Below are positions 46,927 to 55,969 of a DNA stretch of 64,000 nt, piece by piece. Below the pieces are notes generated by a model that was not told the origin of the DNA, made no database searches, and worked only from the letters and a program-made list of their open reading frames with translations. The stretch lies in the NCBI RefSeq assembly GCF_016918035.1, contig NZ_JAERWK010000012.1, positions 1-64,000 on the forward strand, written 5' to 3'. The translations under genes and the position numbers were made by a program. The first letter of the stretch is position 1. Each line of letters opens with the position of its first letter. This DNA comes from Nakamurella leprariae (GTDB lineage: Bacteria; Actinomycetota; Actinomycetes; Mycobacteriales; Nakamurellaceae).

Positions 46927-48561
46927 GTGCCTGGTGACGCCGTGAACCCCGAACTGCGCTCGAGCGAGCCGACCGGCCCCACCGGGCCGGGCACCGAGCC
47001 GCTGGCCCTGGAGGAGCACCCGGTCCTGGTCGTCGACTTCGGCGCCCAGTACGCGCAGCTCATCGCCCGCCGGGTGCGTGAGGCCAGCGTCTACTCCGAG
47101 GTGGTGCCGTCGACGCTGTCGGTGGCCGAGATGGTGGCCAAGAGCCCGGCCGCGATCATCCTGTCCGGTGGGCCGGCCAGCGTGTACGCGCAGGACGCGC
47201 CGCGCATCGACCCCGCCCTGTTCGAGGCGGGCGTGCCGGTGTTCGGCATCTGCTACGGCTTCCAGGCCATGGCCCAGGCCCTCGGTGGCGAGGTCGCGCA
47301 GACCGGGCGCCGCGAGTACGGCGCCACCGAGCTGGCCGTGACCGACCCGGAGGCCGCCCTGCTGCGCGACCTGCCGGAGCGGCTCGGGGTGTGGATGAGC
47401 CACGGCGACGCGGTCTCCGTCGCGCCGCCCGGGTTCCGGGTCACCGCGACCACCCCGGAGACGCCGATCGCGGCGTTCGAGGACCCGGAGCGCAAGCTGG
47501 CCGGCGTGCAGTACCACCCGGAGGTCGCGCACTCGGAGTTCGGCCAGGAGGTGCTGCGCCGGTTCCTGCACGACATCGCCGGCATCCCCGCCGACTGGAC
47601 GCCGGCCGAGATCCTCACCGAGCAGGTCGCCGCCATCCGTGAGCGGATCGGGGACGCCAAGGTCATCTGCGGGCTGTCCGGCGGGGTCGACTCGGCCGTG
47701 GCCGCCGCGCTGGTGCACCGCGCGGTGGGGGACCAGCTCACCTGTGTCTTCGTCGACCACGGCCTGCTGCGGGCCGGCGAGCGCGAGCAGGTCGAGCGTG
47801 ACTACGTGGCCGCCACCGGCATCCGACTGGTCACCGTGGACGCCTCGGAACGGTTCCTGTCCGCGCTGGCCGGGGTGAGCGACCCGGAGACCAAGCGCAA
47901 GACCATCGGCCGCGAGTTCATCCGCGTCTTCGAGCGGGCGGCGGCGGAGATCGCCGAGGCCGAGGGCGGAGTCAAGTACCTGGTGCAGGGCACGCTCTAC
48001 CCGGACGTGGTCGAGTCCGGTGGCGGCACCGGCACCGCCACCATCAAGAGCCACCACAACGTGGGCGGCCTGCCCGAGGACATGACCTTCGAGCTGGTCG
48101 AGCCGCTGCGCCTGCTGTTCAAGGACGAGGTCCGGCTGCTGGGCGCCGAACTCGGTCTGCCGCCGGCGATGGTGGCCCGACACCCGTTCCCCGGACCGGG
48201 TCTCGGCATCCGCATCATCGGCGAGGTGACCCGCGACCGGCTCCAGATCCTGCGCGCCGCAGACGCCATCGTGCGCGCCGAGATGACCGCCGCCGGGGTC
48301 GACGCGCAGATCTGGCAGTGCCCGGTGGTTCTGCTGGCCGACGTCCGCTCGGTCGGCGTGCAGGGTGACGGGCGCACCTATGGCCACCCCGTCGTGCTGC
48401 GCCCGGTGTCCAGCGAGGACGCGATGACCGCGGACTGGTCGCGGCTGGAGTACGACCTGCTGGCCCGCATCTCCAGCCGGATCACCGGCGAGGTGACCGA
48501 GGTGAACCGGGTGGTGCTGGACATCACCAGCAAGCCGCCGGGCACCATCGAGTGGGAGTGA
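46927..48561 (+). CDS. guaA: GMP synthase (glutamine-hydrolysing)
   Basis: A 544-residue two-domain enzyme that aminates XMP to GMP. The glutaminase domain (about 30-225) begins [20 protein letters not shown], holds the catalytic Cys in [11 protein letters not shown] and the His/Glu in [11 protein letters not shown]. The synthetase domain has the PP-loop [34 protein letters not shown], and the dimerisation end with [18 protein letters not shown]. Full length. The GTG start fits a leaderless transcript; it adds about 27 residues before homology begins. It completes the guanine branch opened by guaB and guaB3 18 kb upstream. Confidence 0.96.
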   Translation: MPGDAVNPELRSSEPTGPTGPGTEPLALEEHPVLVVDFGAQYAQLIARRVREASVYSEVVPSTLSVAEMVAKSPAAIILSGGPASVYAQDAPRIDPALFEAGVPVFGICYGFQAMAQALGGEVAQTGRREYGATELAVTDPEAALLRDLPERLGVWMSHGDAVSVAPPGFRVTATTPETPIAAFEDPERKLAGVQYHPEVAHSEFGQEVLRRFLHDIAGIPADWTPAEILTEQVAAIRERIGDAKVICGLSGGVDSAVAAALVHRAVGDQLTCVFVDHGLLRAGEREQVERDYVAATGIRLVTVDASERFLSALAGVSDPETKRKTIGREFIRVFERAAAEIAEAEGGVKYLVQGTLYPDVVESGGGTGTATIKSHHNVGGLPEDMTFELVEPLRLLFKDEVRLLGAELGLPPAMVARHPFPGPGLGIRIIGEVTRDRLQILRAADAIVRAEMTAAGVDAQIWQCPVVLLADVRSVGVQGDGRTYGHPVVLRPVSSEDAMTADWSRLEYDLLARISSRITGEVTEVNRVVLDITSKPPGTIEWE

Positions 48562-48740
48562 TCGTCCGGGCCTGACGGCCCCGTGCCGGGCGCGGCGATG
48601 TGGCCGCTCCCGGAGGCGCTCCTGTGGACTGCGCCCGCCCGCGCCGTTCCTGCGACGGCGCCGACCCGATGCGACCGTGTCGTCCCGCCCGCCCGGCGGG
48701 TCCGTTCGCGACCCCGTGCCCGCTGTGCTGTCCCGAGGTG

Positions 48741-48783
48741 TTGACCCACCCGGTAGTCGGTGCTACGAAGTACCGGTACCTCG
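48741..48783 (+). promoter_or_regulatory. padR promoter with an 18-bp palindrome over the -10
   Basis: TTGACC (48741-48746) and TACGAA (48764-48769) are spaced by 17 bases. CGAAGTACC-GGTACCTCG (48766-48783) is a palindrome with a single mismatched pair and overlaps the -10. Autoregulation by the PadR protein encoded 44 bases further on is likely. Confidence 0.6.
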
Positions 48784-48826
48784 CGTCACGCAGTAGTGGC
48801 GCCGGGCCGAGGAGGGGACCCGTCCC

Positions 48827-49153
48827 GTGGACAACCTCACGGAGATGCTGAAGGGCGTGCTCGAGGGCTGCGTCCTGGAGATCATCGACCGCGGCGAGAC
48901 CTACGGCTACGAGATCGCCTCCACGCTGCGAGCTCTCGGCTTCGCCGACGTCGTGGAGGGCACTGTCTACACCATCCTGGTGCGCCTCGAGCGCAACGCC
49001 CTGGTCGACACCGAGAAGCAGCCGTCCACCCAGGGCCCGCCCCGAAAGTTCTACTCACTGACGCCCGCGGGTCGCGCGGAGCTGGCCGTGTTCTGGGCCA
49101 AGTGGGACTTCGTCTCGACCAAGATCACCGAACTCAGAGGAGCGCACGGATGA
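48827..49153 (+). CDS. PadR-family transcriptional regulator
   Basis: A 108-residue PadR repressor. The winged-helix pattern is clear: MLKGVLEGCVLEIIDRGETYGYEI, GTVYTILVRLERNALVDTE and GPPRKFYSLTPAGRAELAVFW. GTG at 48827 follows GAGGAGGGG. The following gene overlaps its stop by ATGA. PadR proteins of this size often control adjacent ABC exporters in response to a toxic ligand. Confidence 0.92.
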   Translation: MDNLTEMLKGVLEGCVLEIIDRGETYGYEIASTLRALGFADVVEGTVYTILVRLERNALVDTEKQPSTQGPPRKFYSLTPAGRAELAVFWAKWDFVSTKITELRGAHG

Positions 49154-49500
49154 CCGACTTCCTGAAGAAGATCCTGGGTGACAAGAAGGAGTGGCGGCGC
49201 ATGGAGGCGCGCGCCGCCGCGCTGCCCGGCGACTACCGCATCGTCCACTCCGAGATCAAGCAGTATCTGTGGCGGTTCACGGCCGGGGACGGCATGGACA
49301 TCATCGCCATCCTGCGGGATCTGCTCGATCTGTTCGAGACCGGCGCCGCCGACGGCCGGCGCGCGCTGGAGGTCACCGGCGCGGACGTCGCCGCCTTCTG
49401 CGACGAACTGCTGCGCAACGCCAACACCTACACCGCCAAGTGGCGCGAGACGCTGAACCGCAACGTGGCGGACAAACTGCGCCAGGAGGGCACATCATGA
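49150..49500 (+). CDS. DUF1048 domain protein
   Basis: A 116-residue helical protein of the DUF1048 family: FLKKILGDKKEWRRMEARAAALPGDYRIVHSEIKQYLW, then GMDIIAILRDLLDLFETGAADGR, AFCDELLRNANTYTAKWRE. Such proteins are commonly coded between a PadR regulator and an ABC exporter. Biochemical role unknown; it may sense or modulate the regulator. It overlaps both neighbours by four bases. Confidence 0.87.
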   Translation: MTDFLKKILGDKKEWRRMEARAAALPGDYRIVHSEIKQYLWRFTAGDGMDIIAILRDLLDLFETGAADGRRALEVTGADVAAFCDELLRNANTYTAKWRETLNRNVADKLRQEGTS

Positions 49501-50333
49501 CTGCCTCCATGCCCACAGCTCCCGACATCGCCATCAGGGCAACCGGTCTGACCAAGTCGTTCAAGGATGCAGCGGTCCTGCGTGGAGTCGATCTCCAGGT
49601 CCGCCGGGGCGAGATCTTCGCCCTGCTCGGCTCCAACGGGGCCGGCAAGACGACCACGGTGAACATCCTGTCCACGCTGCTGGCGCCGGACGCCGGCGCG
49701 GCCGTGGTGGGCGGCTTCGACACCGCTCGCGAGCCGGAACGCGTGCGCGAGACCATCAGCCTCACCGGGCAGTTCGCCGCGGTCGACGTCATCCTCACCG
49801 GGCGGGAGAACCTGGTGCTGGTGGCCCGGCTCCGCGGGGTGCCGGATCCGGCCCGGGTCGCGGACGACCTGCTGCGCCGGTTCGGCCTGCACGAGGCGGG
49901 CGACCGGCGGGTGGGAACCTGGTCGGGCGGTATGACCCGCCGGCTCGACATCGCGATGAGCCTCGTCGGGTCGCCCGCGGTCATCTTCCTGGACGAGCCG
50001 ACCACGGGACTCGATCCGGAGGGGCGACGCGAGGTGTGGCGCACCATCACCGAACTCGCCGGAGCCGGCACCACCATCCTGCTCACCACGCAGTACCTGG
50101 AGGAGGCCGAGCACCTCGCCGACCGGATCGCCGTCCTGCACCAGGGGACGATCCTCGCCGAGGGGACGTTGGCCGAGCTCAAGGCGCTGCTGCCGCCGGC
50201 CGAGATCGAGTACGTGGAACGACAGCCGACGCTCGAGCAGGTCTTCCTGGCCGTGATCGGCCGTCGCAGTCACACGCCGGGCCGCACCCCGGGCAGCAGC
50301 AGCAGCGGCGCCGACGAGGAGGTCAGGCCGTGA
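49497..50333 (+). CDS. ABC exporter ATP-binding protein (DrrA-like)
   Basis: A 278-residue ATPase. Walker A is LLGSNGAGKTTTVNILSTLL, the signature is WSGGMTRRLDIAMSL, Walker B is VIFLDEPTTGLDPEG, H-loop in ILLTTQYLEEAEHLADR. The C-terminus has the short DrrA-type extension (PTLEQVFLAVIG). It would drive export of a drug or secondary metabolite through the next gene's product. ATG overlaps the DUF1048 stop. Confidence 0.93.
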   Translation: MTASMPTAPDIAIRATGLTKSFKDAAVLRGVDLQVRRGEIFALLGSNGAGKTTTVNILSTLLAPDAGAAVVGGFDTAREPERVRETISLTGQFAAVDVILTGRENLVLVARLRGVPDPARVADDLLRRFGLHEAGDRRVGTWSGGMTRRLDIAMSLVGSPAVIFLDEPTTGLDPEGRREVWRTITELAGAGTTILLTTQYLEEAEHLADRIAVLHQGTILAEGTLAELKALLPPAEIEYVERQPTLEQVFLAVIGRRSHTPGRTPGSSSSGADEEVRP

Positions 50334-51082
50334 AGACGTTGCAGGACACCAGGTATCTGTTCGGCCGATCGATGCGCCACATCCAACGCAGCCCGGACAC
50401 CATCATCACCGTCGCGATCGTGCCGATCGCCCTCATGCTGCTGTTCGTGTACGTGTTCGGCGGCGCCATCCAGGCCGGGACCGACGACTACGTCGACTAC
50501 ATGCTGCCGGGCATCCTGCTCATCGCGATCGCCAGCGGCATCTCCTACACGGCGGTGCGCATCTTCACCGACACGCAGGCGGGCATCATCGCCCGGCTGC
50601 ACTCGATGCCGGTGTCGCGGTCTGCGGTGCTGTGGGCACACGTGCTGACATCACAGTTCTCGAACGCGATCTCGGTCGTGGTCATCGTCGGTGTGGCGCT
50701 GCTCATGGGATTCCGGTCCAGTGCCGACGTGCTCGCCTGGCTGGCGGTGGCCGGCCTCCTGATGCTGTTCACCCTGGTGCTGACCTGGCTGGCGGTCATC
50801 CGGGGTCTCACGGCCAGCACCATCGACGGCGCCTCCGCCTTCGCCTACCCGTTGATCTTCCTGCCGTTCATCAGCTCGGCGTTCGTCCCCACCGACACCA
50901 TGCCGACGCCGGTGCGGGTGTTCGCCGAACACCAGCCCGTCACCGCCATCGTCGACTCGATCCGGGCCCTGCTCGACGGCCGTCCGGTGGGATCGGAGAT
51001 CTGGGTGGCGCTGGCCTGGTGCGTCGGTGTCGGTCTGGTGGCCTACGCCTTCGCGATGCGGGCCTACCGGCGCACGCCCTGA
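50330..51082 (+). CDS. ABC exporter permease (ABC-2 type, DrrB-like)
   Basis: A 250-residue membrane protein with six hydrophobic segments. SPDTIITVAIVPIALMLLFVYVFGGAI and YMLPGILLIAIASGISYTAVRIFTD are typical of DrrB-type ABC-2 permeases, as is FLPFISSAFVPTDTMP before the last helices. GTG overlaps the ATPase stop. A very stable hairpin 20 bases after its stop ends the operon. Confidence 0.92.
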   Translation: MKTLQDTRYLFGRSMRHIQRSPDTIITVAIVPIALMLLFVYVFGGAIQAGTDDYVDYMLPGILLIAIASGISYTAVRIFTDTQAGIIARLHSMPVSRSAVLWAHVLTSQFSNAISVVVIVGVALLMGFRSSADVLAWLAVAGLLMLFTLVLTWLAVIRGLTASTIDGASAFAYPLIFLPFISSAFVPTDTMPTPVRVFAEHQPVTAIVDSIRALLDGRPVGSEIWVALAWCVGVGLVAYAFAMRAYRRTP

Positions 51083-51102
51083 CCGATCAGGGAAGCGGAC
51101 GA

Positions 51103-51138
51103 GCGCTGGAGCGCGGGCCGGTGCCCGCGCTCCAGCGC
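51103..51138 (+). terminator. Strong hairpin after the PadR/ABC operon
   Basis: GCGCTGGAGCGCGGG (51103-51117) and CCCGCGCTCCAGCGC (51124-51138) form a perfect 15-bp stem with a 6-base loop. No T-run follows. It probably ends the exporter operon. Confidence 0.7.
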
Positions 51139-51139
51139 C

Positions 51140-51454
51140 GGCGTGCAGACCCGTTCGGCCCGGCGGGGACCACGAAGAGCGCCGCGCAGGCGGCGGCGAC
51201 GACCGACACGGCGGCCGGCACCATCCGGCGGGCGGTCGTCCATCGGGTGCGTGACGGCCGCCACGACGACCGGGCGGCCGGCAGGGCGAGCACCAGGCCG
51301 AGCCCGCCAAGGCGTACGCCATCAGCAGGATCATCCCGCCGCCGATGGTGGGCGCGCCCCACACGAGCGGGTGCAGCCGCTGGAGCGCGCGGTCGATGCC
51401 GACCCACACCAGGCCCGCGGCCAGCAGCACGGTGCCGGTGATCCATCGCGTCAC
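51140..51454 (-). pseudogene. Possible frameshifted small membrane protein
   Basis: From a GTG at 51454 on the minus strand the frame encodes VTRWITGTVLLAAGLVWVGI and IGGGMILLMAYALAG, two plausible membrane helices. Near 51305 the hydrophobic coding trace moves to another frame (GLGLVLALPAARS) and continues with AAVSVVAAACAALFVVPAG. Joined, the two parts give about 100 residues with three or four helices. It may be a decayed gene or one with a sequencing error. The family is not recognised. Confidence 0.35.
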
Positions 51455-51664
51455 GGACGGTTCATGCCGGTCGGGTGATCGGTCCGGCATCGGCGAGGCC
51501 GCGCGACCCGGCGATGGCATCCGGTCGGGCGCGCGGCCGTTACGGTGGATGGGTCGCCCCGGGCGTCGAGGTGTCGACCGCGGTCCGCCGCCTCGGCCGC
51601 GGCCCGGGGAGCGACAGGACACCGCCGGCGCCGGTGGTGGAGTTGATCGAAGGGGTTCTCGAGG

Positions 51665-53992
51665 ATGCACCGTCGCGCGCCCGTCCGGGACATCGACGAG
51701 GCGGACCTGACGGTCGGCCCACCGCAGGAGCACGCGGCCGGGATCAAGGCGGTCACCGTTGCGCTGCAGCGGGGCGTGTCCCAGGCGGGCGTGGCCCGGA
51801 CGGCGCGCAGTCTGGCCCGGCTGAACCAAGCACACGGGTTCGACTGCCCCGGCTGTGCCTGGCCGGAGCCGCAGGGTCGGCGGCGGCCGGCGGAGTTCTG
51901 CGAGAACGGGGCCAAGGCGGTCGCCGAAGAGGCGACGCTGCGGACGGTGGGCCCGGAGTTCTTCGCCGCGCATCCGGTGTCGGAGCTGCTGATGCGGACC
52001 GAGCACTGGCTGGGCAGCCAGGGCCGGTTGACCGAGCCGATGATGCTCGAACCGGGCAGTGACCACTACCGGCCGATCAGCTGGGACGAGGCGTTCGGGC
52101 TGGTCGCCACGGCGCTGCGGGCGACCACGGCGGACCGGTCGGTGTTCTACACCTCCGGGCGGACCTCGAACGAGGCCGCGTTCCTGTACCAGCTGTTCGT
52201 CCGCTGTCTGGGCACCAACAACCTGCCGGACTGCTCCAACATGTGCCACGAGTCCTCCGGTTCGGCGTTGAGCCAGACCATCGGCATCGGCAAGGGCTCG
52301 GTGTCCCTGGAGGACATCCACGAGGCCGATCTGGTCCTGGTGATGGGGCAGAACCCGGGGACCAACCACCCGCGGATGCTCACCGCTCTGACCCACACCA
52401 AGCAGCGCGGCGGTCGGGTCGTGGCGGTCAATCCGTTGCCCGAGGCCGGTCTGCTCAACTTCCGGGACCCGCAGACCGTGTCGGGACTGCTGCGCGGCGG
52501 GACCGACCTGGCCGACGACTTCCTGCAGATCCGGCTGGGCGGTGACCTGGCGCTGCTGCAGGCCGTCGGGCATCTGCTGGTGACCCGGCACGCCGACACC
52601 CTGGACCGGGACTTCATCGCTGCGCACACCCGCGGCTTCGAGGCCTACGCGGCCGCCCGGGCCACCATCGACTGGGCCGAGATCGAGGCGGCCACCGGGC
52701 TGCCCCGGACCCGGATCGAGGCGCTGGCCGAGCAGATGGCCTCCTCGCAGCGCACCATCATCTGCTGGGCGATGGGTCTGACGCAGCACAAGCACTCGGT
52801 GCCGACGCTGCGGGAGCTGGTCGACGTGCTGCTGCTGCGCGGCATGATCGGCAAGCCGGGCGCGGGGGTGTGCCCGGTCCGGGGGCACTCGAACGTCCAG
52901 GGCGACCGGACGATGGGGATCTACGAGAAGCCACCGGCATCCTTCCTGGACGCTCTGGAGCGGGAGTTCGCGCTGCCCGAGGCCGGCGTGTCGTTGCCCC
53001 GCGAGCACGGGTACGACGTCGTGGAGGCGTTGCAGGCCATGGGCCGCGGCGAGGTCGACGTCTTCGTGGCCATGGGTGGGAACTTCATCGGTGCGACGCC
53101 GGACACCACGGCCACCGAGGCGGCGATGCGGTCGGTCGGATTGACCGTGCAGATCTCCACCAAGCTCAACCGATCCCACCTGGTGCACGGCACGGTCGGG
53201 CTGATCCTGCCCACGCTGGGCCGCTCCGACGCCGACACCGACCACCCGGGCGGCGCCCAGTTCGTCAGCGTCGAGGACTCCATGTCGGCCGTGCACGCCT
53301 CCCGCGGGCGGCTGACGCCGGTCTCGGAGCAGCTGCTGGCCGAGCCGGTCATCGTGGCCCGCCTGGCCCAGGCCGTCCTCGGGGACGACCATCCCGTCGA
53401 CTGGGCCGAGATGGCCGCCGACTACGACGTCATCCGCGACCACATCGCCGGCGTGCTCCCGGATTTCGCCGACTACAACACTCGAGTGCGACACCGCGGT
53501 GGGTTCGTGCTGCCGCATCCGCCGCGGGACTCGCGCACCTTCAGCACGGCCAGCGGCCGGGCCGAGTTCACCGTCAACGAGCTGACCTGGTTGCGGGTGC
53601 CGCCGGGACGGCTGCTGCTGCAGACGCTGCGCTCCCACGACCAGTACAACACCACCATCTACGGCCTGGACGACCGCTACCGCGGCATCGCCAACGCCCG
53701 GCGGGTGGTGCTGGTCAACCCTGACGACCTGGCGGAACTCGGTCTGGCTGAGCGTGAGTCGGTCGACGTGGTCAGCGAGTGGACCGCCGCCGACGGGACG
53801 GTCACCGAGCGGCGCGGTGAGCAGTTCACCGTCGTCGGCTACCCGACGCCCCGCGGTTGTGCGGCGGCCTACTACCCGGAGGCCAACGTCCTGATCCCCA
53901 CGGACTCCGTGGCCGACGAGTCGAACACGCCGACCTCGAAGTCCGTCGTCATCCGCCTCGAGTCGCGGTCGCCGCACCCGGCCAAGCTCTGA
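51665..53992 (+). CDS. FdhF/YdeP-family molybdopterin oxidoreductase
   Basis: A 775-residue bis-molybdopterin enzyme of the YdeP type. Marks: HGFDCPGCAWPEP near residue 57, YRPISWDEAF, SNMCHESSGSALSQTIGIGKGSV, VLVMGQNPGTNHPRML, GKPGAGVCPVRGHSNVQGDRTMGI and, in the C-terminal molydopterin-dinucleotide domain, LRSHDQYNTTIYGLDDRYRG. The N-terminal iron-sulfur site of classic formate dehydrogenase is not obvious, and no twin-arginine signal is seen, so it is cytoplasmic. YdeP in E. coli is linked to acid resistance but its reaction is unknown. No Mo-cofactor or FdhD gene is nearby. Confidence 0.9.
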   Translation: MHRRAPVRDIDEADLTVGPPQEHAAGIKAVTVALQRGVSQAGVARTARSLARLNQAHGFDCPGCAWPEPQGRRRPAEFCENGAKAVAEEATLRTVGPEFFAAHPVSELLMRTEHWLGSQGRLTEPMMLEPGSDHYRPISWDEAFGLVATALRATTADRSVFYTSGRTSNEAAFLYQLFVRCLGTNNLPDCSNMCHESSGSALSQTIGIGKGSVSLEDIHEADLVLVMGQNPGTNHPRMLTALTHTKQRGGRVVAVNPLPEAGLLNFRDPQTVSGLLRGGTDLADDFLQIRLGGDLALLQAVGHLLVTRHADTLDRDFIAAHTRGFEAYAAARATIDWAEIEAATGLPRTRIEALAEQMASSQRTIICWAMGLTQHKHSVPTLRELVDVLLLRGMIGKPGAGVCPVRGHSNVQGDRTMGIYEKPPASFLDALEREFALPEAGVSLPREHGYDVVEALQAMGRGEVDVFVAMGGNFIGATPDTTATEAAMRSVGLTVQISTKLNRSHLVHGTVGLILPTLGRSDADTDHPGGAQFVSVEDSMSAVHASRGRLTPVSEQLLAEPVIVARLAQAVLGDDHPVDWAEMAADYDVIRDHIAGVLPDFADYNTRVRHRGGFVLPHPPRDSRTFSTASGRAEFTVNELTWLRVPPGRLLLQTLRSHDQYNTTIYGLDDRYRGIANARRVVLVNPDDLAELGLAERESVDVVSEWTAADGTVTERRGEQFTVVGYPTPRGCAAAYYPEANVLIPTDSVADESNTPTSKSVVIRLESRSPHPAKL

Positions 53993-54003
53993 CCGCAGAC
54001 GCC

Positions 54004-54048
54004 GCGACCCTCCGCCGGCACCCGGATACGGGCGCCCCGGAGGGTCGC
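54004..54048. terminator. Bidirectional hairpin after the FdhF/YdeP gene
   Basis: GCGACCCTCCG (54004-54014) and CGGAGGGTCGC (54038-54048) form a perfect 11-bp stem around a 23-base loop. It lies between the convergent molybdoenzyme and small membrane-protein genes. Confidence 0.65.
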
Positions 54049-54071
54049 GGTGAGTGAGATTGCCGGTCCGG

Positions 54072-54290
54072 TCAGCGGTTCCGGCGGCCGCCGGCGGTGA
54101 CCAGCAGCCCCAGCCCGACCAGGGCGACGGTGACCGCCACCATCCACTTGGTGGCCTCGTTGAACAGCCAGCCCGGGTCGCCGGAGAAGCCGACCGAGGC
54201 CACGGACAGCAGGACGAATCCGGCGAGCAGACCGAACCAGTTGATGCGGGGGCGAGCCGGGGTGCTCGCCCGAGGGGTCGGATCAGCCAC
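54072..54290 (-). CDS. Small two-helix membrane protein
   Basis: A 72-residue protein with two membrane helices (WFGLLAGFVLLSVASVGF and WMVAVTVALVGLGLLVTAG) and a basic GRRNR end. It overlaps the 3' end of the PspC gene by eight bases, so it is the last gene of that transcript. The family is not recognised. A role next to the PspC sensor in envelope stress is only a guess from position. Confidence 0.7.
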   Translation of the reverse strand: MADPTPRASTPARPRINWFGLLAGFVLLSVASVGFSGDPGWLFNEATKWMVAVTVALVGLGLLVTAGGRRNR

Positions 54291-55857
54291 GACGCACCTC
54301 CGCGTTCCCCGCGCCGACGGTGACGTTCAGTTCCAGGGTCCCGGCGTCGGGGTTCTGGGACCGGTTGTCCGCGAACGGGACCGTCTTGTCGAGTCCGTTC
54401 TGCTGGACCCCGAAACAGTCCACCTGACCGGCGTTCACGTGGCAGCTGCCGCTCACCGACAGCTCCTCGGGGACGATCACCTCTGCCTGCCCGGCCCGCA
54501 CCGTGACGTCCACGCTGCGGTCGACGCCGTCCGGCAGGGTCAGGCCGCGCAGGTCGAGCACCCCGTTGCCGCCGTTGACCAGGTAGTCCGACTCCAGCTC
54601 GGCGACGGTGGTCGGCCGCCAGACGCTCTCACCGAACCCATCGGTGCCGGTGAGGCCGGTCATGGCCAGCCCGGCGGTCAGGATGCCCAGGAAGATCCCC
54701 GGCCCGACCAGTGGGCCGAGACGTCCGCGCCGCCAGACCAGCGAGCCGACGATCAGGCCGAGTGCCACCACGGTGAGCGGGATGGCCGCGACCGCGGCCC
54801 AGCTCAGCTGCCACCATCCGGCGAACACGCCGGTGGCAGCGAGTGCGCCGCTGAGCAGCGCGAGGCCCAGAGCGATGCGGGCCAGCACGGCCCGGTCCCG
54901 CCGCGGCGGTGCCGGGGTGGGCGCCGGGGCCGGGTCGGGCAGGTCCCAGGCGAACGGCGCCACACCCAGCGGATCCCAGGCCGGCGGCTGCTGGGGCTGG
55001 TCGACCGGATCGGGCGCCTCGCCGGCCGCAGGCTTGCGCAGTGACACCTTCGGCTCGCCGGTCGCCGGATCGGTCTCCGCCGGGCGGTCCCAGGAGGCCG
55101 GCCCGTCGAACGGCGACTCGGGCGAGCCCGGGACCGGACCGGTCGGCGCGGACGCTGAGTCGCTCCCACCCCAGCCGGAGCCAGGGCGGCGGCCGGACGG
55201 GCCCGACGACCCGGCCCACGGCTGCCGCTCGACCCAGTCCTGGGCCTGGCGACCCCACTGCTGGCTCTGCTCCTGCAGGGTGCGCACCCATTCCGGCGGC
55301 GGCCCACCCATCGCTCCGGGCCGGCCCCGCCGCTGGCCCCGGCCCTGGTGGCGGCCGCAGCCGCCGGCGTGGCGGAACGCGTGCTTGCGGGTCAGGACCA
55401 CCGCCGTGACGATCGCGACCGGGATGAGCCAGAACGGCAGCCCCCAGGAGAACGCGCCGGCCGCGGCGATCGCGGCGATGACGGCGAGCCCGACCGTCAC
55501 CACCGGAGGCACCGACGAACGGCCGCGGCCGAGCAGCGCCTCGGCCGCGGAGACCTCGTCACCGTCGGCGGGCAGCAACAGCCACCCCAACAGGTACAGC
55601 ACCGCGCCGGCGCCACCGAACACGGTGAGCACCACGAACACGACCCGGATCAGCACCGGATCGATGCCCAGCGACCGGCCCAGCCCGCCGGCCACGCCGG
55701 CGACCTTGCGGTCGACGACAGACCGGCGCGGGCGCCGGGCCCACCAGCCGTCCCACTCCGATCCCGGGCCGCGGTCGGCCGCCGATCCCGGTTCGCCCGT
55801 CCCGAAGTCGGTCCGGGAGCCGGCCTGCTGCCGGTCGGTGCCCCAGTGCTCGCTCAT
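54283..55857 (-). CDS. PspC-domain membrane protein with LiaF-like C-terminal domain
   Basis: About 524 residues. An N-terminal PspC domain (RRSVVDRKVAGVAGGLGRSLGIDPVLIRVVFVVLTVFGGAG) is followed by helices, a long Pro/Gly-rich linker (about 190-340), four more hydrophobic segments, and an extracytoplasmic beta-rich end (VDVTVRAGQAEVIVPEELSVSG, TLELNVTVGAGNAEV) typical of the LiaF/cell-wall-active antibiotic response domain. ATG at 55857. It is divergent from a PspC-histidine kinase gene, so the pair shares 112 bases of control sequence. Likely an envelope-stress sensor or partner of that kinase. Confidence 0.88.
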   Translation of the reverse strand: MSEHWGTDRQQAGSRTDFGTGEPGSAADRGPGSEWDGWWARRPRRSVVDRKVAGVAGGLGRSLGIDPVLIRVVFVVLTVFGGAGAVLYLLGWLLLPADGDEVSAAEALLGRGRSSVPPVVTVGLAVIAAIAAAGAFSWGLPFWLIPVAIVTAVVLTRKHAFRHAGGCGRHQGRGQRRGRPGAMGGPPPEWVRTLQEQSQQWGRQAQDWVERQPWAGSSGPSGRRPGSGWGGSDSASAPTGPVPGSPESPFDGPASWDRPAETDPATGEPKVSLRKPAAGEAPDPVDQPQQPPAWDPLGVAPFAWDLPDPAPAPTPAPPRRDRAVLARIALGLALLSGALAATGVFAGWWQLSWAAVAAIPLTVVALGLIVGSLVWRRGRLGPLVGPGIFLGILTAGLAMTGLTGTDGFGESVWRPTTVAELESDYLVNGGNGVLDLRGLTLPDGVDRSVDVTVRAGQAEVIVPEELSVSGSCHVNAGQVDCFGVQQNGLDKTVPFADNRSQNPDAGTLELNVTVGAGNAEVRRG

Positions 55858-55969
55858 GCCGTCCAGCCTGGACATCGACGATCGCCGGCACCATCGGGGA
55901 CGCCCCTGAACCCGGGAACCAGGGTCGTCCCGCATACCGTCCGGGACGGCTCCGTGTGACCCTGGAGGG

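Noticed and set aside
50651-53977. 1,108-codon minus-strand frame opposite the FdhF/YdeP gene
   Set aside because: It is the antisense frame of a well-conserved molybdoenzyme and has no motif of its own, apart from the short hydrophobic stretch near 51300 listed separately.
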